NCBI GenBank assembly: GCA_964453985.1
Contig: CAYVQB010000012.1
Coordinates: forward strand, 1 to 26,392
DNA length: 26,392 bases
Reading direction: 5' to 3'
Source: CAYVQB01 sp964453985
Lineage (GTDB): Bacteria > Babelota > Babeliae > Babelales > UASB340
How positions within the stretch are numbered: the first letter of the stretch is position 1; the number at the start of each line of letters is the position of its first letter. The notes under the pieces are model-generated. The model was given only the letters and a program-made list of their open reading frames with translations, ran no database searches and had not been told where the DNA came from. A program made the position numbers and the translations under genes. Shown in pieces: positions 1 through 7,313 of this stretch.

Positions 1-140
1 TAAAACTTAAAGGCGATCGTCTTCAAAGAATTTTTTATTTTGCAGGAGAGATTAAAGAAAGCGCTATTAATGACCTTCCTGAGGGATATAAGGTTATTGA
101 AAACGAGAGAACCGGACTTCCTATGTTGAAAAAAGCTTAA
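1..140 (+). CDS. C-terminal end of an unknown protein (partial)
   Basis: The frame starting at base 3 stays open for 45 codons and ends at TAA 138-140. The 5' end lies outside the window. The visible tail is charged and contains the segment GYKVIENERTGLPMLKKA. I do not recognise a family from this fragment. A strong intrinsic terminator follows about 57 bases downstream, which supports a real rightward gene ending here. Confidence 0.55.
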   Translation, partial: KLKGDRLQRIFYFAGEIKESAINDLPEGYKVIENERTGLPMLKKA

Positions 141-196
141 ACCTGTCAGCATAGAAACTATTTTATTATTCATTTTTTATTCAAATTATATTAATC

Positions 197-240
197 AATC
201 ACAAGAGATGCGACGAAAGAAGCATCTCTTGTGATTTTTG
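197..240 (+). terminator. Intrinsic terminator after the first partial gene
   Basis: A perfect 15-bp inverted repeat (197-211 with 222-236, beginning AATCACAAGAG) encloses a 10-base loop and runs into a T-rich tract. It sits between the end of the partial gene and the lepB promoter region, so it most likely ends the upstream transcript. Confidence 0.85.
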
Positions 241-374
241 TTAAATATTATTCAATAAAACTTACCTGTTTTATAACCTAAGCTAATCCAATACTTTAGG
301 CCAAACTTAATATAAATATTTATTTCACTATAAAACAAAGCTTTTTAAACCATATCTTGCCATAACAGACATTT

Positions 375-403
375 ATGACAAAACTAGAACTGTAACTTAT
401 AAA
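375..403 (+). promoter_or_regulatory. Candidate sigma70-type promoter for lepB
   Basis: ATGACA (375-380) and TATAAA (398-403) are separated by 17 bases, resembling a -35/-10 pair. The -10 lies 21 bases before the lepB start codon, leaving a very short leader that contains the SD. AT-rich sequence makes chance matches common. Confidence 0.4.
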
Positions 404-424
404 TTCAAAATAGTTGGAGAATTC

Positions 425-1411
425 ATGGAAAATCTAAAAAAACCAAAATCAAATTTACGCCAATGGATAGAAGCTTTAGTTATAGTCTTACCAATAGTTT
501 TTCTATTAAGAACCTTCGTCTTTGGTCTATATCACGTTCCATCAGGCTCAGCTGAACCAACAATCTTAGTTGGTGATTACCTCTTCGGGAACAAGTTCAT
601 TTACAACTTCAAAGATGTGCAACGTGGCGACCACATAGTCTGTGATGCACCAACATTTAAATTCGATAAATCAAACAAGATAAATTATTTGTGGCAAAAA
701 TATATTGGCATCCCTATTCCATTTTTGGGCTTGAGTGCAGGACCTGACAATTGGACAAAACGTATTATCGCAATACCTGGTGACACTATTGAAGGCAAAA
801 TAGAAAAAGGCAAAACGATTATTTATCTTAACGGTAAAAAATTGGACGAAACTGCATATGTTAATCCATATCCTCTTATAAAAGCAAAAAGAACTACAGG
901 CTTAATAGACATGAATAGCTTTGGGCCGATTGCAGTTCCAGACTTTTTACGAAAAGTAACAGTAACAAATTATTATACTTTTGATCCTAAAATAAGCCCT
1001 GAGGATCAGCCATTTTATAAATTAAATAAAGAAAATATAATCAAAAATTATAACAATGAACCAATATTTAGATTGCCAGGCACACCAACTTATGGCATGA
1101 GTGAAGCCGGAGTTATCAGGGATCCTTTTGGCCAGGTTTATCAAGAAGAAAGCATTGATAGCTTTGGTCCTATCACACTGCCTGAAGACAAGTATTGGGC
1201 TATGGGCGACAATAGAAAAAATAGTGCAGATAGTCGCTATTGGATGTTTTTAGATAGAGATAGGATTCAAGGCAAAGTCGGATTTGTTATTTTTTCTATT
1301 GATACAAATGAAGCTTCTTCATTAATTGAATTAATTAAGCACCCAATTGATTTTTGGACTAAAAATATTAGATGGAACAGATTCTTAAAAGCTGTTCCAT
1401 CTAATAAATAA
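425..1411 (+). CDS. lepB: Signal peptidase I
   Basis: This is the membrane serine protease that removes signal peptides from exported proteins at the outer face of the inner membrane. One hydrophobic segment lies at about residues 15-35. The catalytic serine is Ser42 in PSGSAEPT, the general-base lysine is Lys112 in WTKRIIAIPGD, and the conserved box GDNRKNSADSRYW is at 261-273. The usual Met after the catalytic Ser is Ala here. At 328 residues it is near the length of the E. coli enzyme, with an insert of about 100 residues between the Lys and GDN boxes. The start has a GGAGA SD (415-419). It is a single gene with its own likely promoter, convergent with metK. The many signal peptides in this window are its probable substrates. 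Confidence 0.95.
   Translation: MENLKKPKSNLRQWIEALVIVLPIVFLLRTFVFGLYHVPSGSAEPTILVGDYLFGNKFIYNFKDVQRGDHIVCDAPTFKFDKSNKINYLWQKYIGIPIPFLGLSAGPDNWTKRIIAIPGDTIEGKIEKGKTIIYLNGKKLDETAYVNPYPLIKAKRTTGLIDMNSFGPIAVPDFLRKVTVTNYYTFDPKISPEDQPFYKLNKENIIKNYNNEPIFRLPGTPTYGMSEAGVIRDPFGQVYQEESIDSFGPITLPEDKYWAMGDNRKNSADSRYWMFLDRDRIQGKVGFVIFSIDTNEASSLIELIKHPIDFWTKNIRWNRFLKAVPSNK
1368..1404. terminator. Hairpin at the lepB 3' end, possible terminator
   Basis: A perfect 13-bp inverted repeat (1368-1380 with 1392-1404, loop of 11) overlaps the last codons of lepB. A second AT-only inverted repeat (1404-1411 with 1420-1427) follows between the convergent lepB and metK stops. Neither is followed by a long T run, so termination is plausible but not certain. 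Confidence 0.4.
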
Positions 1412-1419
1412 ACTTAAGC

Positions 1420-2649
1420 TTATTTATCTAATTTTTTAATTTCTGCTTTTAGCTCTTCAACTTTGTTAGTTTTTTCCCAGCTGAAGCCATCCTCTTCTCT
1501 TCCAAAATGCCCATAAGATGCTGTTTTAAGATAAATAGGTTTTTTGAGATCTAGGTACTCAACAATTTCGGCTGGCTTTAATGGAAAAATTTTTCTAATA
1601 ACATTTTCTATTTTTGTTGAATTTACCTTAGACGTTCCAAAAGTATTTACATATAAAGAAACAGGTTCTGCAACTCCGATTGAATATGCAATCTGGACTT
1701 CACATTTTTCAGCCATCTCTGAAGCTATAATGTTTTTTGCAATGTGACGGGCCATATAAGCTGCTGAACGATCAACCTTTGAAGGATCTTTACCAGAAAA
1801 ACATCCACCACCATGTCTTCCCATTCCGCCATATGTATCAACTATAATTTTTCTACCTGTAAGTCCACTGTCTGCCTCAGGGCCTCCAACAACAAAATTT
1901 CCGGTAGGATTTATGTGATAAACTGTGTTCTCTGTCAAAAATTCTTTGCATACTGGAAAAATAACTTTTTCTTTTATTTCTTTTGTAATTTCTTCATGTA
2001 AAATTTCTGGATCGTGCTGTGTTGAAACAACAACAGCTGTAATTTCTACTGGTTTTTCATCAACATATTTTACAGTCACTTGTGATTTTCCATCAGGACG
2101 AACCCATGGTAAAATATTTTCTTTTCTTACTTGGGCAAGCCTTTGAGTTAACTTGTGTGCCATAGAAATTGGTAAAGGCATTAATTCTGGGGTTTCGTTA
2201 CAAGCAAATCCAAACATCAAACCCTGATCACCAGCACCTTGTTCACGTTCTTCGCTTACGTTTACACCACGAGAAATATCAGGACTTTGTTGGCTAATAG
2301 ATGTTATAACTTTACAATTTTTATCACTTAAACCAAAAGCTTCATCTGTGTAGCCAATTTTTCTGATTGTATCTTTTACTATTTGAGGAATATCAGCTTT
2401 GAAAGAAGACGAAATTTCTCCAGCAACTACGACAATATCTTTTGCGGCTAGCGTTTCGCATGCAACTCTTGAATTAGGATCTTCTTTTAGAAAAGCATCA
2501 AGAACTGCATCTGAAATTTGATCACAAACTTTATCTGGATGTCCTTCTGTTACTGATTCAGATGAAAATAAATAGGTTGAATTTTCTGCCATTATTTGAC
2601 CATTTAAAAGAATTGACAACATCAATGCAATACTCTTGCAACACTTCAT
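1420..2649 (-). CDS. metK: S-adenosylmethionine synthetase with N-terminal signal-like leader
   Basis: MetK makes S-adenosylmethionine from methionine and ATP, normally in the cytosol. Family signatures are intact: GHPDKVCDQISDA near the N-terminus, the adenosyl-binding GAGDQGLMFGFA, the phosphate loop GGGCFSGKDPSKVD and the C-terminal YGHFGREEDGFSWE. The start at 2649 was chosen because AGGAG (complement of 2657-2661) lies 7 bases upstream. It gives 409 residues and adds 19 residues before the canonical MetK start. That leader (MKCCKSIALMLSILLNGQIMA) is basic then hydrophobic, with a plausible signal peptidase site after Ala. The canonical start (Met at 2592, 390 residues) has no visible SD. 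It is the last gene of a leftward group after the MutS-like and GNAT genes. The enzyme assignment is firm; export is an inference. Confidence 0.93.
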   Translation of the reverse strand: MKCCKSIALMLSILLNGQIMAENSTYLFSSESVTEGHPDKVCDQISDAVLDAFLKEDPNSRVACETLAAKDIVVVAGEISSSFKADIPQIVKDTIRKIGYTDEAFGLSDKNCKVITSISQQSPDISRGVNVSEEREQGAGDQGLMFGFACNETPELMPLPISMAHKLTQRLAQVRKENILPWVRPDGKSQVTVKYVDEKPVEITAVVVSTQHDPEILHEEITKEIKEKVIFPVCKEFLTENTVYHINPTGNFVVGGPEADSGLTGRKIIVDTYGGMGRHGGGCFSGKDPSKVDRSAAYMARHIAKNIIASEMAEKCEVQIAYSIGVAEPVSLYVNTFGTSKVNSTKIENVIRKIFPLKPAEIVEYLDLKKPIYLKTASYGHFGREEDGFSWEKTNKVEELKAEIKKLDK

Positions 2650-2749
2650 ATCATTACTCCTTTTTTTCATAAAAATAAAAATCAGTTCGTTCACATGATA
2701 GATAAATTTATTTGATATGTAAATCAAATAATTAGCACAATCAAGCCAG

Positions 2750-2887
2750 CTAGATGTTACCTGCCAGTCTAACTTTTGCCATATCAATAAGACTTCCCGT
2801 AAAACCCTGGTTTTTTAAAATATCAAAGGCAACTTTTTGTTTTTCATTTGTCCAGCTTAAATATTTTTTAAATGACGGGTCTTTAGA
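2750..2887 (-). pseudogene. Remnant of a second MutS-like gene (3' end)
   Basis: On the minus strand this 45-codon frame carries VAFDILKNQGFTGSLIDMAK, nearly identical to the last residues of the MutS-like protein encoded at 3565-5640. It follows the GNAT stop codon in the same frame, lacks its own start or SD, and ends at TAG 2750-2752. The first residues (SKDPSF...) do not match the residues preceding this motif in the intact gene. They loosely resemble its N-terminal KDPTF segment, so the remnant may be an internal deletion of a paralogue. It lies between metK and the GNAT gene. Confidence 0.8.
2761..2833. repeat. 73-bp direct repeat shared with the MutS-like 3' end
   Basis: Positions 2761-2833 match 3570-3642 with 4 mismatches in 73 bases (about 95%) in the same orientation. 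The similarity ends abruptly after base 2833. The pair brackets the GNAT gene. Such a repeat is a substrate for recombination that would delete the GNAT gene. Confidence 0.9.
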
Positions 2888-3529
2888 TTAATAAGTAGCA
2901 GCACCGACTACCCTATAATCATCATCGACTAACTCTTTTATCATCTCACATTTTCGTTCATTGCACTTTTTATCATTTACTTTGTAGCCCAAACTTTCAT
3001 ACAAAGCTTTAGCAGGATTATTAAATTGAAAAACACTCAAACTCATAGCAACATAACCTAAATCCCTACTCTCTTTTTCGGTCAAAAGAATTGCTGCTTT
3101 CATAAAACCAGATCTTCTATATTTTTCTAAGATATAAACGAAGCCTAGATGTGCAAATTTTTTATAGGAATCTACCTGATTCGGCAAACAGGACCTAGGA
3201 AACCACCATAAATAACCAACTTTATTATTAGTCTTCATATCTTGTATTACATAAACTCTATGCTCTGAAGGGTTTTTTTTCCGTAAATCAGTCCCCTCTT
3301 TAGCTGAACGGGTAGCACTTTGAATGTCTTTAAACTCACCACTGACAAGTAAATCAGTTTTATAAGAATCGCTGAACAGCTCAAAAATATCCTTCTCTTC
3401 TTTGTCACTTGCTGGTAATAATTTAACTACCACTGCACGGCTTGTTAACAACATGTGGGTCACTTTGATTAGGAACAAACAAATGGTTACGCTTATACAA
3501 AATAAAAATATTTTTAAAAAATTCTTCAT
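2888..3529 (-). CDS. GNAT-family N-acetyltransferase with N-terminal membrane anchor
   Basis: The C-terminal half looks like a GNAT fold, which moves an acetyl group from acetyl-CoA to an amine. The acetyl-CoA loop is seen in KYRRSGFMKAAILL and the following strand-helix motif in FNNPAKALYESLGYKV. Residues 4-22 are strongly hydrophobic (a signal anchor or signal peptide), which is unusual for a GNAT. The start has an AGGATAGGG element upstream. It is 35 bases downstream of the MutS-like gene and probably in the same leftward transcript ending with metK. The substrate cannot be read from sequence. The remnant MutS-like repeats on either side suggest that this gene was inserted or captured during a local duplication. 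Confidence 0.75.
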   Translation of the reverse strand: MKNFLKIFLFCISVTICLFLIKVTHMLLTSRAVVVKLLPASDKEEKDIFELFSDSYKTDLLVSGEFKDIQSATRSAKEGTDLRKKNPSEHRVYVIQDMKTNNKVGYLWWFPRSCLPNQVDSYKKFAHLGFVYILEKYRRSGFMKAAILLTEKESRDLGYVAMSLSVFQFNNPAKALYESLGYKVNDKKCNERKCEMIKELVDDDYRVVGAATY

Positions 3530-3564
3530 AAAACCCTATCCTTTTTATTCAAATTAAAAACTAA

Positions 3565-5640
3565 TTAGCCTGCCAGTCTATTTTTTGCCATATCAATAAT
3601 ACTTCCCGTAAAACCCTGGTTTCTTAAAATATCAAAGGCAACATGTTGATTAGATGTACCCTTTTCTAGCTTGTATGGATATTCTATAAAACCATCTTGT
3701 ATATAATTTACAGACACTTTGTAGTTTTCAAATTTTCCGGTTGCTTTTTCAAGCTCTGTTAACTCATAAAAGTGTGTTGCTATCAAACAAATATTATTTT
3801 CAAAACCACCTAAATATTGCGCAACTCCATAAGCAGCAGCCATACCCTCCTGTGGCGTTGTCCCATTAAAAACTTCATCAAAAACTTGAAAATGGAATTT
3901 GTCTTGTGGCGATTTTTCAATTTTATCTACAAGCTCCTGACAGCGTAAAGCTTCAGATTTAAATAAAGACTGCCCAGCTCCAACATCGTCTGTAATATTA
4001 AGATATGTTGAAATTGAACTAAAAGGAGTTAATACCATTTTTTCAGCAGGAACAATTCCAAGCGTGTGGGCCATTAAGACAGAAAGAACAATTGATTTAA
4101 GAGCGATGGATTTACCGCCTGCATTTGGGCCCGTAAGAACAATATTAGAACGATTATCATCTTTACCAAGAGTAATAGAGTTTGTAACAACGCTTTCTTT
4201 GTCAATTAAAGGATGCCAAAAGTTTTTTAATTCTATAGACGGTTTTTCTGTTTGCACAAATTCAGGAAAAGAAAATTTTATTTTTTCATTTTCAAATTCT
4301 TTATAGAGCTTTGCAATAGAAAGATATGCATCTATTTTGCCAAACCCTGCAAGCATCTTTTCCATTTTTTCTTTTATATCATGCATTAAAATATAAAACC
4401 TTGCAGCTTTACCCTTGTGTGCCAAAAAGAAAGTTGGATCAGTTTTAAATGTACCTGAACTAGCAAGTTCAAAAAAGTCTTTTAATTCCTTTGAAGCTTC
4501 AAGTTCCGCTTCAAAGAAAGAGGTAAACTCTTTAAATTCTTCAAACCCATTTAAAGTTGGATCTTCCTTTATTATTTCATAGACGTTGCTACACGCATTT
4601 ATAAATTTAGCTAATTGAATAGTGAAAATATGAATTGTTTTTTCAAGCAAGAAAAAATCCTTAAACCACTCGGCACATCTTTTAATTCTAAGGCCACAAT
4701 AAACGCCACCTACCGCTAAAACTAAAGCATGAATCCAACGATTATCTACTCTGCATAACCGGCCTACAATTGGCCCAGAGGCTCCCCAATATTCTCGTTC
4801 TCGCCCAACACCTAATACCTTTTTTGCTTTTTCGGGGATTATGGACCGGTTGGTTGCACAAAAACCTGCATAAGAAATTAATGCCGCTGTTGCAAGAACC
4901 GTACCATAAACAGAATTCATGTTTTCAACATGACTAAAAGCACTTTTTAATAAAACAGCATTGTCACTTTTGTTGAGAAATTTAAAACCAGGCAAAGAAA
5001 ATAGACTACACTGTTTAACGTTGTGAACAAAGTGATCACCCCAAAAGAACGCAAGTAAAATATTCTCTGGTTTTTCAAGGTCAGAGAACGCTTGATTAAG
5101 ATCATCAAATAACTCTTTTTTATTTAAAAGCGTCTTTATAACCTCTTGTCTTTTTTCAATTTTTTCAGTGTCATAAATTGGTTGAGCTAGTAGCTGATAA
5201 AAACTTATTGTGCCCATTTCCGTATTTGCTCTGTTAAGCAAATTTGCTACATACTTTGTTTTATCATGCTGACCACAAAAAAGATCTAAATCTTTCCAAA
5301 TCGTTGTATCTACAGCAGCAACAGACTTATCTTCTTTTTTTTCAATCTCTCTAAAAACATGGAAAGACAGCTCTCTTTTGTCAACTGGACTAGGGTTTAA
5401 GCTATGCTCTGCTAAAAGCTTAAGATATTCTTCCATAGAGTTGGTGCTCCAAGAAGAATGTTCTCTTTTAAATGAGTTTAAGTTAATACTAGAGAGTTGC
5501 TCAATGAAAGTTGGATCTTTCTGAATATCTTTACCACAAACTTCTTCAGTTTTTTCAGCCGAAGGTTCTGCAAAGATTAAAGGGGTGCAGATAAAAAAAG
5601 TAAAAAATAAAATCTTGATAATTCTTTTGTTAAAGTTCAT
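3565..5640 (-). CDS. MutS-family ATPase with signal peptide and two membrane segments
   Basis: The C-terminal domain is a MutS domain V ATPase: Walker A TGPNAGGKS (about 503-511 of 691), a DVGAGQSLFKSEALR signature, Walker B FQVFDEVF and the switch ATHFYEL. The middle resembles the MutS core (MGTISFYQLLAQPIYDTEK). There is no mismatch-recognition domain. The start at 5640 was chosen for its AGGA at good spacing. It begins MNFNKRIIKILFFTFF and has a signal peptidase site after IFA. Two further hydrophobic stretches lie at about 244-262 and 304-317. Membrane-associated MutS-like proteins are known in some bacteria, to my recollection, but a cleavable leader would place an ATPase outside the cytosol. 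It heads a leftward group with GNAT and metK and diverges from the FKBP gene. A role in mismatch repair is unlikely. Confidence 0.85.
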   Translation of the reverse strand: MNFNKRIIKILFFTFFICTPLIFAEPSAEKTEEVCGKDIQKDPTFIEQLSSINLNSFKREHSSWSTNSMEEYLKLLAEHSLNPSPVDKRELSFHVFREIEKKEDKSVAAVDTTIWKDLDLFCGQHDKTKYVANLLNRANTEMGTISFYQLLAQPIYDTEKIEKRQEVIKTLLNKKELFDDLNQAFSDLEKPENILLAFFWGDHFVHNVKQCSLFSLPGFKFLNKSDNAVLLKSAFSHVENMNSVYGTVLATAALISYAGFCATNRSIIPEKAKKVLGVGREREYWGASGPIVGRLCRVDNRWIHALVLAVGGVYCGLRIKRCAEWFKDFFLLEKTIHIFTIQLAKFINACSNVYEIIKEDPTLNGFEEFKEFTSFFEAELEASKELKDFFELASSGTFKTDPTFFLAHKGKAARFYILMHDIKEKMEKMLAGFGKIDAYLSIAKLYKEFENEKIKFSFPEFVQTEKPSIELKNFWHPLIDKESVVTNSITLGKDDNRSNIVLTGPNAGGKSIALKSIVLSVLMAHTLGIVPAEKMVLTPFSSISTYLNITDDVGAGQSLFKSEALRCQELVDKIEKSPQDKFHFQVFDEVFNGTTPQEGMAAAYGVAQYLGGFENNICLIATHFYELTELEKATGKFENYKVSVNYIQDGFIEYPYKLEKGTSNQHVAFDILRNQGFTGSIIDMAKNRLAG

Positions 5641-5743
5641 TTTCATCCTAATAGATTTCATGACAAATAAGCAGTTAAGGTATAAACTTATATAAAAAGT
5701 AAGAATGGTCAAACGTTAAAAGCTAATAACTAAAGGAGTTTTT

Positions 5744-6217
5744 ATGAAGAAAATGATTACAATATTAATGAGCAGTGTTCTATTCCTTACCTTATGCACA
5801 AATTGTTCAAATACTAAAAAAGAAGATCTAACAATAAAGAAAGAAAATCAAATGACAAAAACAGATTCTGGATTACAATATGAAATTTTAAGTGAAGCTA
5901 AAGCTGATGCAAAGATGCCTACAAAGGGACAAAGGATTAGTGCTCATTACACAGGATGGCTAGAAAAAACAGGGCAACCTGGAGTAACAGCTTCAAAGTT
6001 TGATAGCTCTGTAGACAGAGGACAACCTCTTGAGTTTATAGTTGGTATTGGGCAAGTTATCAAAGGCTGGGATGAAGGTTTATTGTTAATGAAAGTTGGA
6101 GAAAAAAGACGTCTTATTGTTCCTGCAAACCTTGCTTATGGCAACCGTAAAATGGGTAATATGATCCCTGCAAATTCTACCCTAATTTTTGATGTAGAGC
6201 TACTTGCAATAAAGTAA
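5744..6217 (+). CDS. Exported FKBP-type peptidyl-prolyl isomerase
   Basis: FKBP isomerases speed proline cis-trans isomerisation and help folding. The domain fills residues 45-157: HYTGWL, KFDSSVDRGQPLEF, VIKGWDEGLLLMKVGEKRR, LAYGNR and IPANSTLIFDVELL are all classic. The N-terminus (MKKMITILMSSVLFLTL then CTNCSN) is a signal peptide. Two cysteines sit near the cleavage point, but neither has a good lipobox, so a lipoprotein is possible, not shown. AGGAG lies 5 bases before the start. The gene diverges from the MutS-like gene with about 100 bases between starts. It probably acts in the periplasm on exported proteins, alongside Skp. Confidence 0.93.
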   Translation: MKKMITILMSSVLFLTLCTNCSNTKKEDLTIKKENQMTKTDSGLQYEILSEAKADAKMPTKGQRISAHYTGWLEKTGQPGVTASKFDSSVDRGQPLEFIVGIGQVIKGWDEGLLLMKVGEKRRLIVPANLAYGNRKMGNMIPANSTLIFDVELLAIK

Positions 6218-6234
6218 AATCTTACATTAATTAT

Positions 6235-7197
6235 TTAGATAATATTTATATCATCTATCTCGTCAGCTAAATCGCATTCTACAAGATTATGATACTTGTC
6301 TTTGCATTCGGAAATCGCCTTATCAAGGCTTTGTGAATAATTATCAAAGTCTTGATGATCATTAAAAAAATTATTTAAAATAAGAGAATCATCATCACAC
6401 ATAGTCTTTTTTGTGAAACTATCAAGCATGTATCTTAATGATGCCCTAAGCAAAGGCACTGTATCAGAAATACTTAACGTTTTTAAATAGTAAGGAGTCC
6501 AACTCTTAAAATATCGATGATACCATTTCTTTGATGAAGGACTATAAGTATATTGAAAGAAACCCAAAGTACTAAATTCTTCTGTAACTATGCCACCAAA
6601 AATTGTTATTTGTAACTGCACTTCCATTGTGACATTATCTTTGGCAATATGGTCAATCATCTCACAAATACCATAATTTAATATCTCTTTATCTATTTGC
6701 GTAGGAAACATATCAAAGAGATTTGCTTTTTTATGAATAATCTTACCATCATACTTTAAAGCAACAGGAACAAGATATGGATCAACCCAATATTTTAAAT
6801 GTCTTTTCTCATCAATAACATATCCCCCTCTTTTTTTAATTTCCACTGATTTTTGCTTTTTATTTATATCACTACAAACTTTAAAAGTAGGTTTAATTGT
6901 TATTGGATCATAATTTTGATTAGAGGGAAAAATCTTTTGTATATCACAAAAAGTCCCAATAAAGTCATTTTGTTTAGTTTTGTCTAATTTAAAAACGTAA
7001 CCTTTGGGAACTTCGTGTTGTTTATATAAATACGGAGCTATATATCTACGCAAATCAAAAAGTACAACTCTATATGGCATCTTGCCAAAAGTTGTACTTG
7101 CCACAAGCGGTTTTTGATAATTCATTGCAGACAAATTACAAAATATTTGTAATAAAAAACAAATTAAAAAACTCAATAGGAATTTAGATTTCATCAT
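6235..7197 (-). CDS. Secreted protein of unknown function
   Basis: I do not recognise a family. The start at 7197 (or the next codon, 7194) was chosen over 7218 because AAGGGA lies 6 bases upstream of 7197. It gives about 320 residues beginning with the signal peptide MMKSKFLLSFLICFLLQ and a probable cleavage after LSA. The mature part is mixed in charge with many Tyr, Lys and Ile residues, has a repeated use of PY/YY motifs (PYRVVLF, SWTPYYLKTL), and an acidic tail (CDLADEIDDINII). No membrane segment is seen after the leader, so a periplasmic or released protein is likely. It is convergent with the FKBP gene, with a 17-base gap. Confidence 0.75.
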   Translation of the reverse strand: MMKSKFLLSFLICFLLQIFCNLSAMNYQKPLVASTTFGKMPYRVVLFDLRRYIAPYLYKQHEVPKGYVFKLDKTKQNDFIGTFCDIQKIFPSNQNYDPITIKPTFKVCSDINKKQKSVEIKKRGGYVIDEKRHLKYWVDPYLVPVALKYDGKIIHKKANLFDMFPTQIDKEILNYGICEMIDHIAKDNVTMEVQLQITIFGGIVTEEFSTLGFFQYTYSPSSKKWYHRYFKSWTPYYLKTLSISDTVPLLRASLRYMLDSFTKKTMCDDDSLILNNFFNDHQDFDNYSQSLDKAISECKDKYHNLVECDLADEIDDINII

Positions 7198-7250
7198 GAC
7201 ATGTCCCTTAAAAAACAATTTACGTTACAAGCAGTACAAATAGATCTGTT

Positions 7251-7274
7251 ATTTTAGTTTATTTTAACTAAAAT
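7251..7274. repeat. Inverted repeat upstream of the secreted unknown gene
   Basis: ATTTTAGTT (7251-7259) and AACTAAAAT (7266-7274) form a perfect 9-bp stem with a 6-base loop. It lies 54 bases upstream of the start at 7197 and 40 bases downstream of the photolyase stop. It could be an operator or a weak terminator; there is no adjacent T run on the minus strand. Confidence 0.35.
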
Positions 7275-7313
7275 TCAAATAATTTAATTTTTTTTACTGG
7301 CAATAACCATAAA

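Noticed and set aside
2650..2787. 46-residue upstream extension of metK
   Set aside because: It overlaps the MutS-like remnant, has no SD, and the start at 2649 has AGGAG at ideal spacing.
5744..6217. FKBP as a lipoprotein
   Set aside because: Cysteines near the leader end (LTLC, CTNC) do not form a normal lipobox, so it is called exported only.
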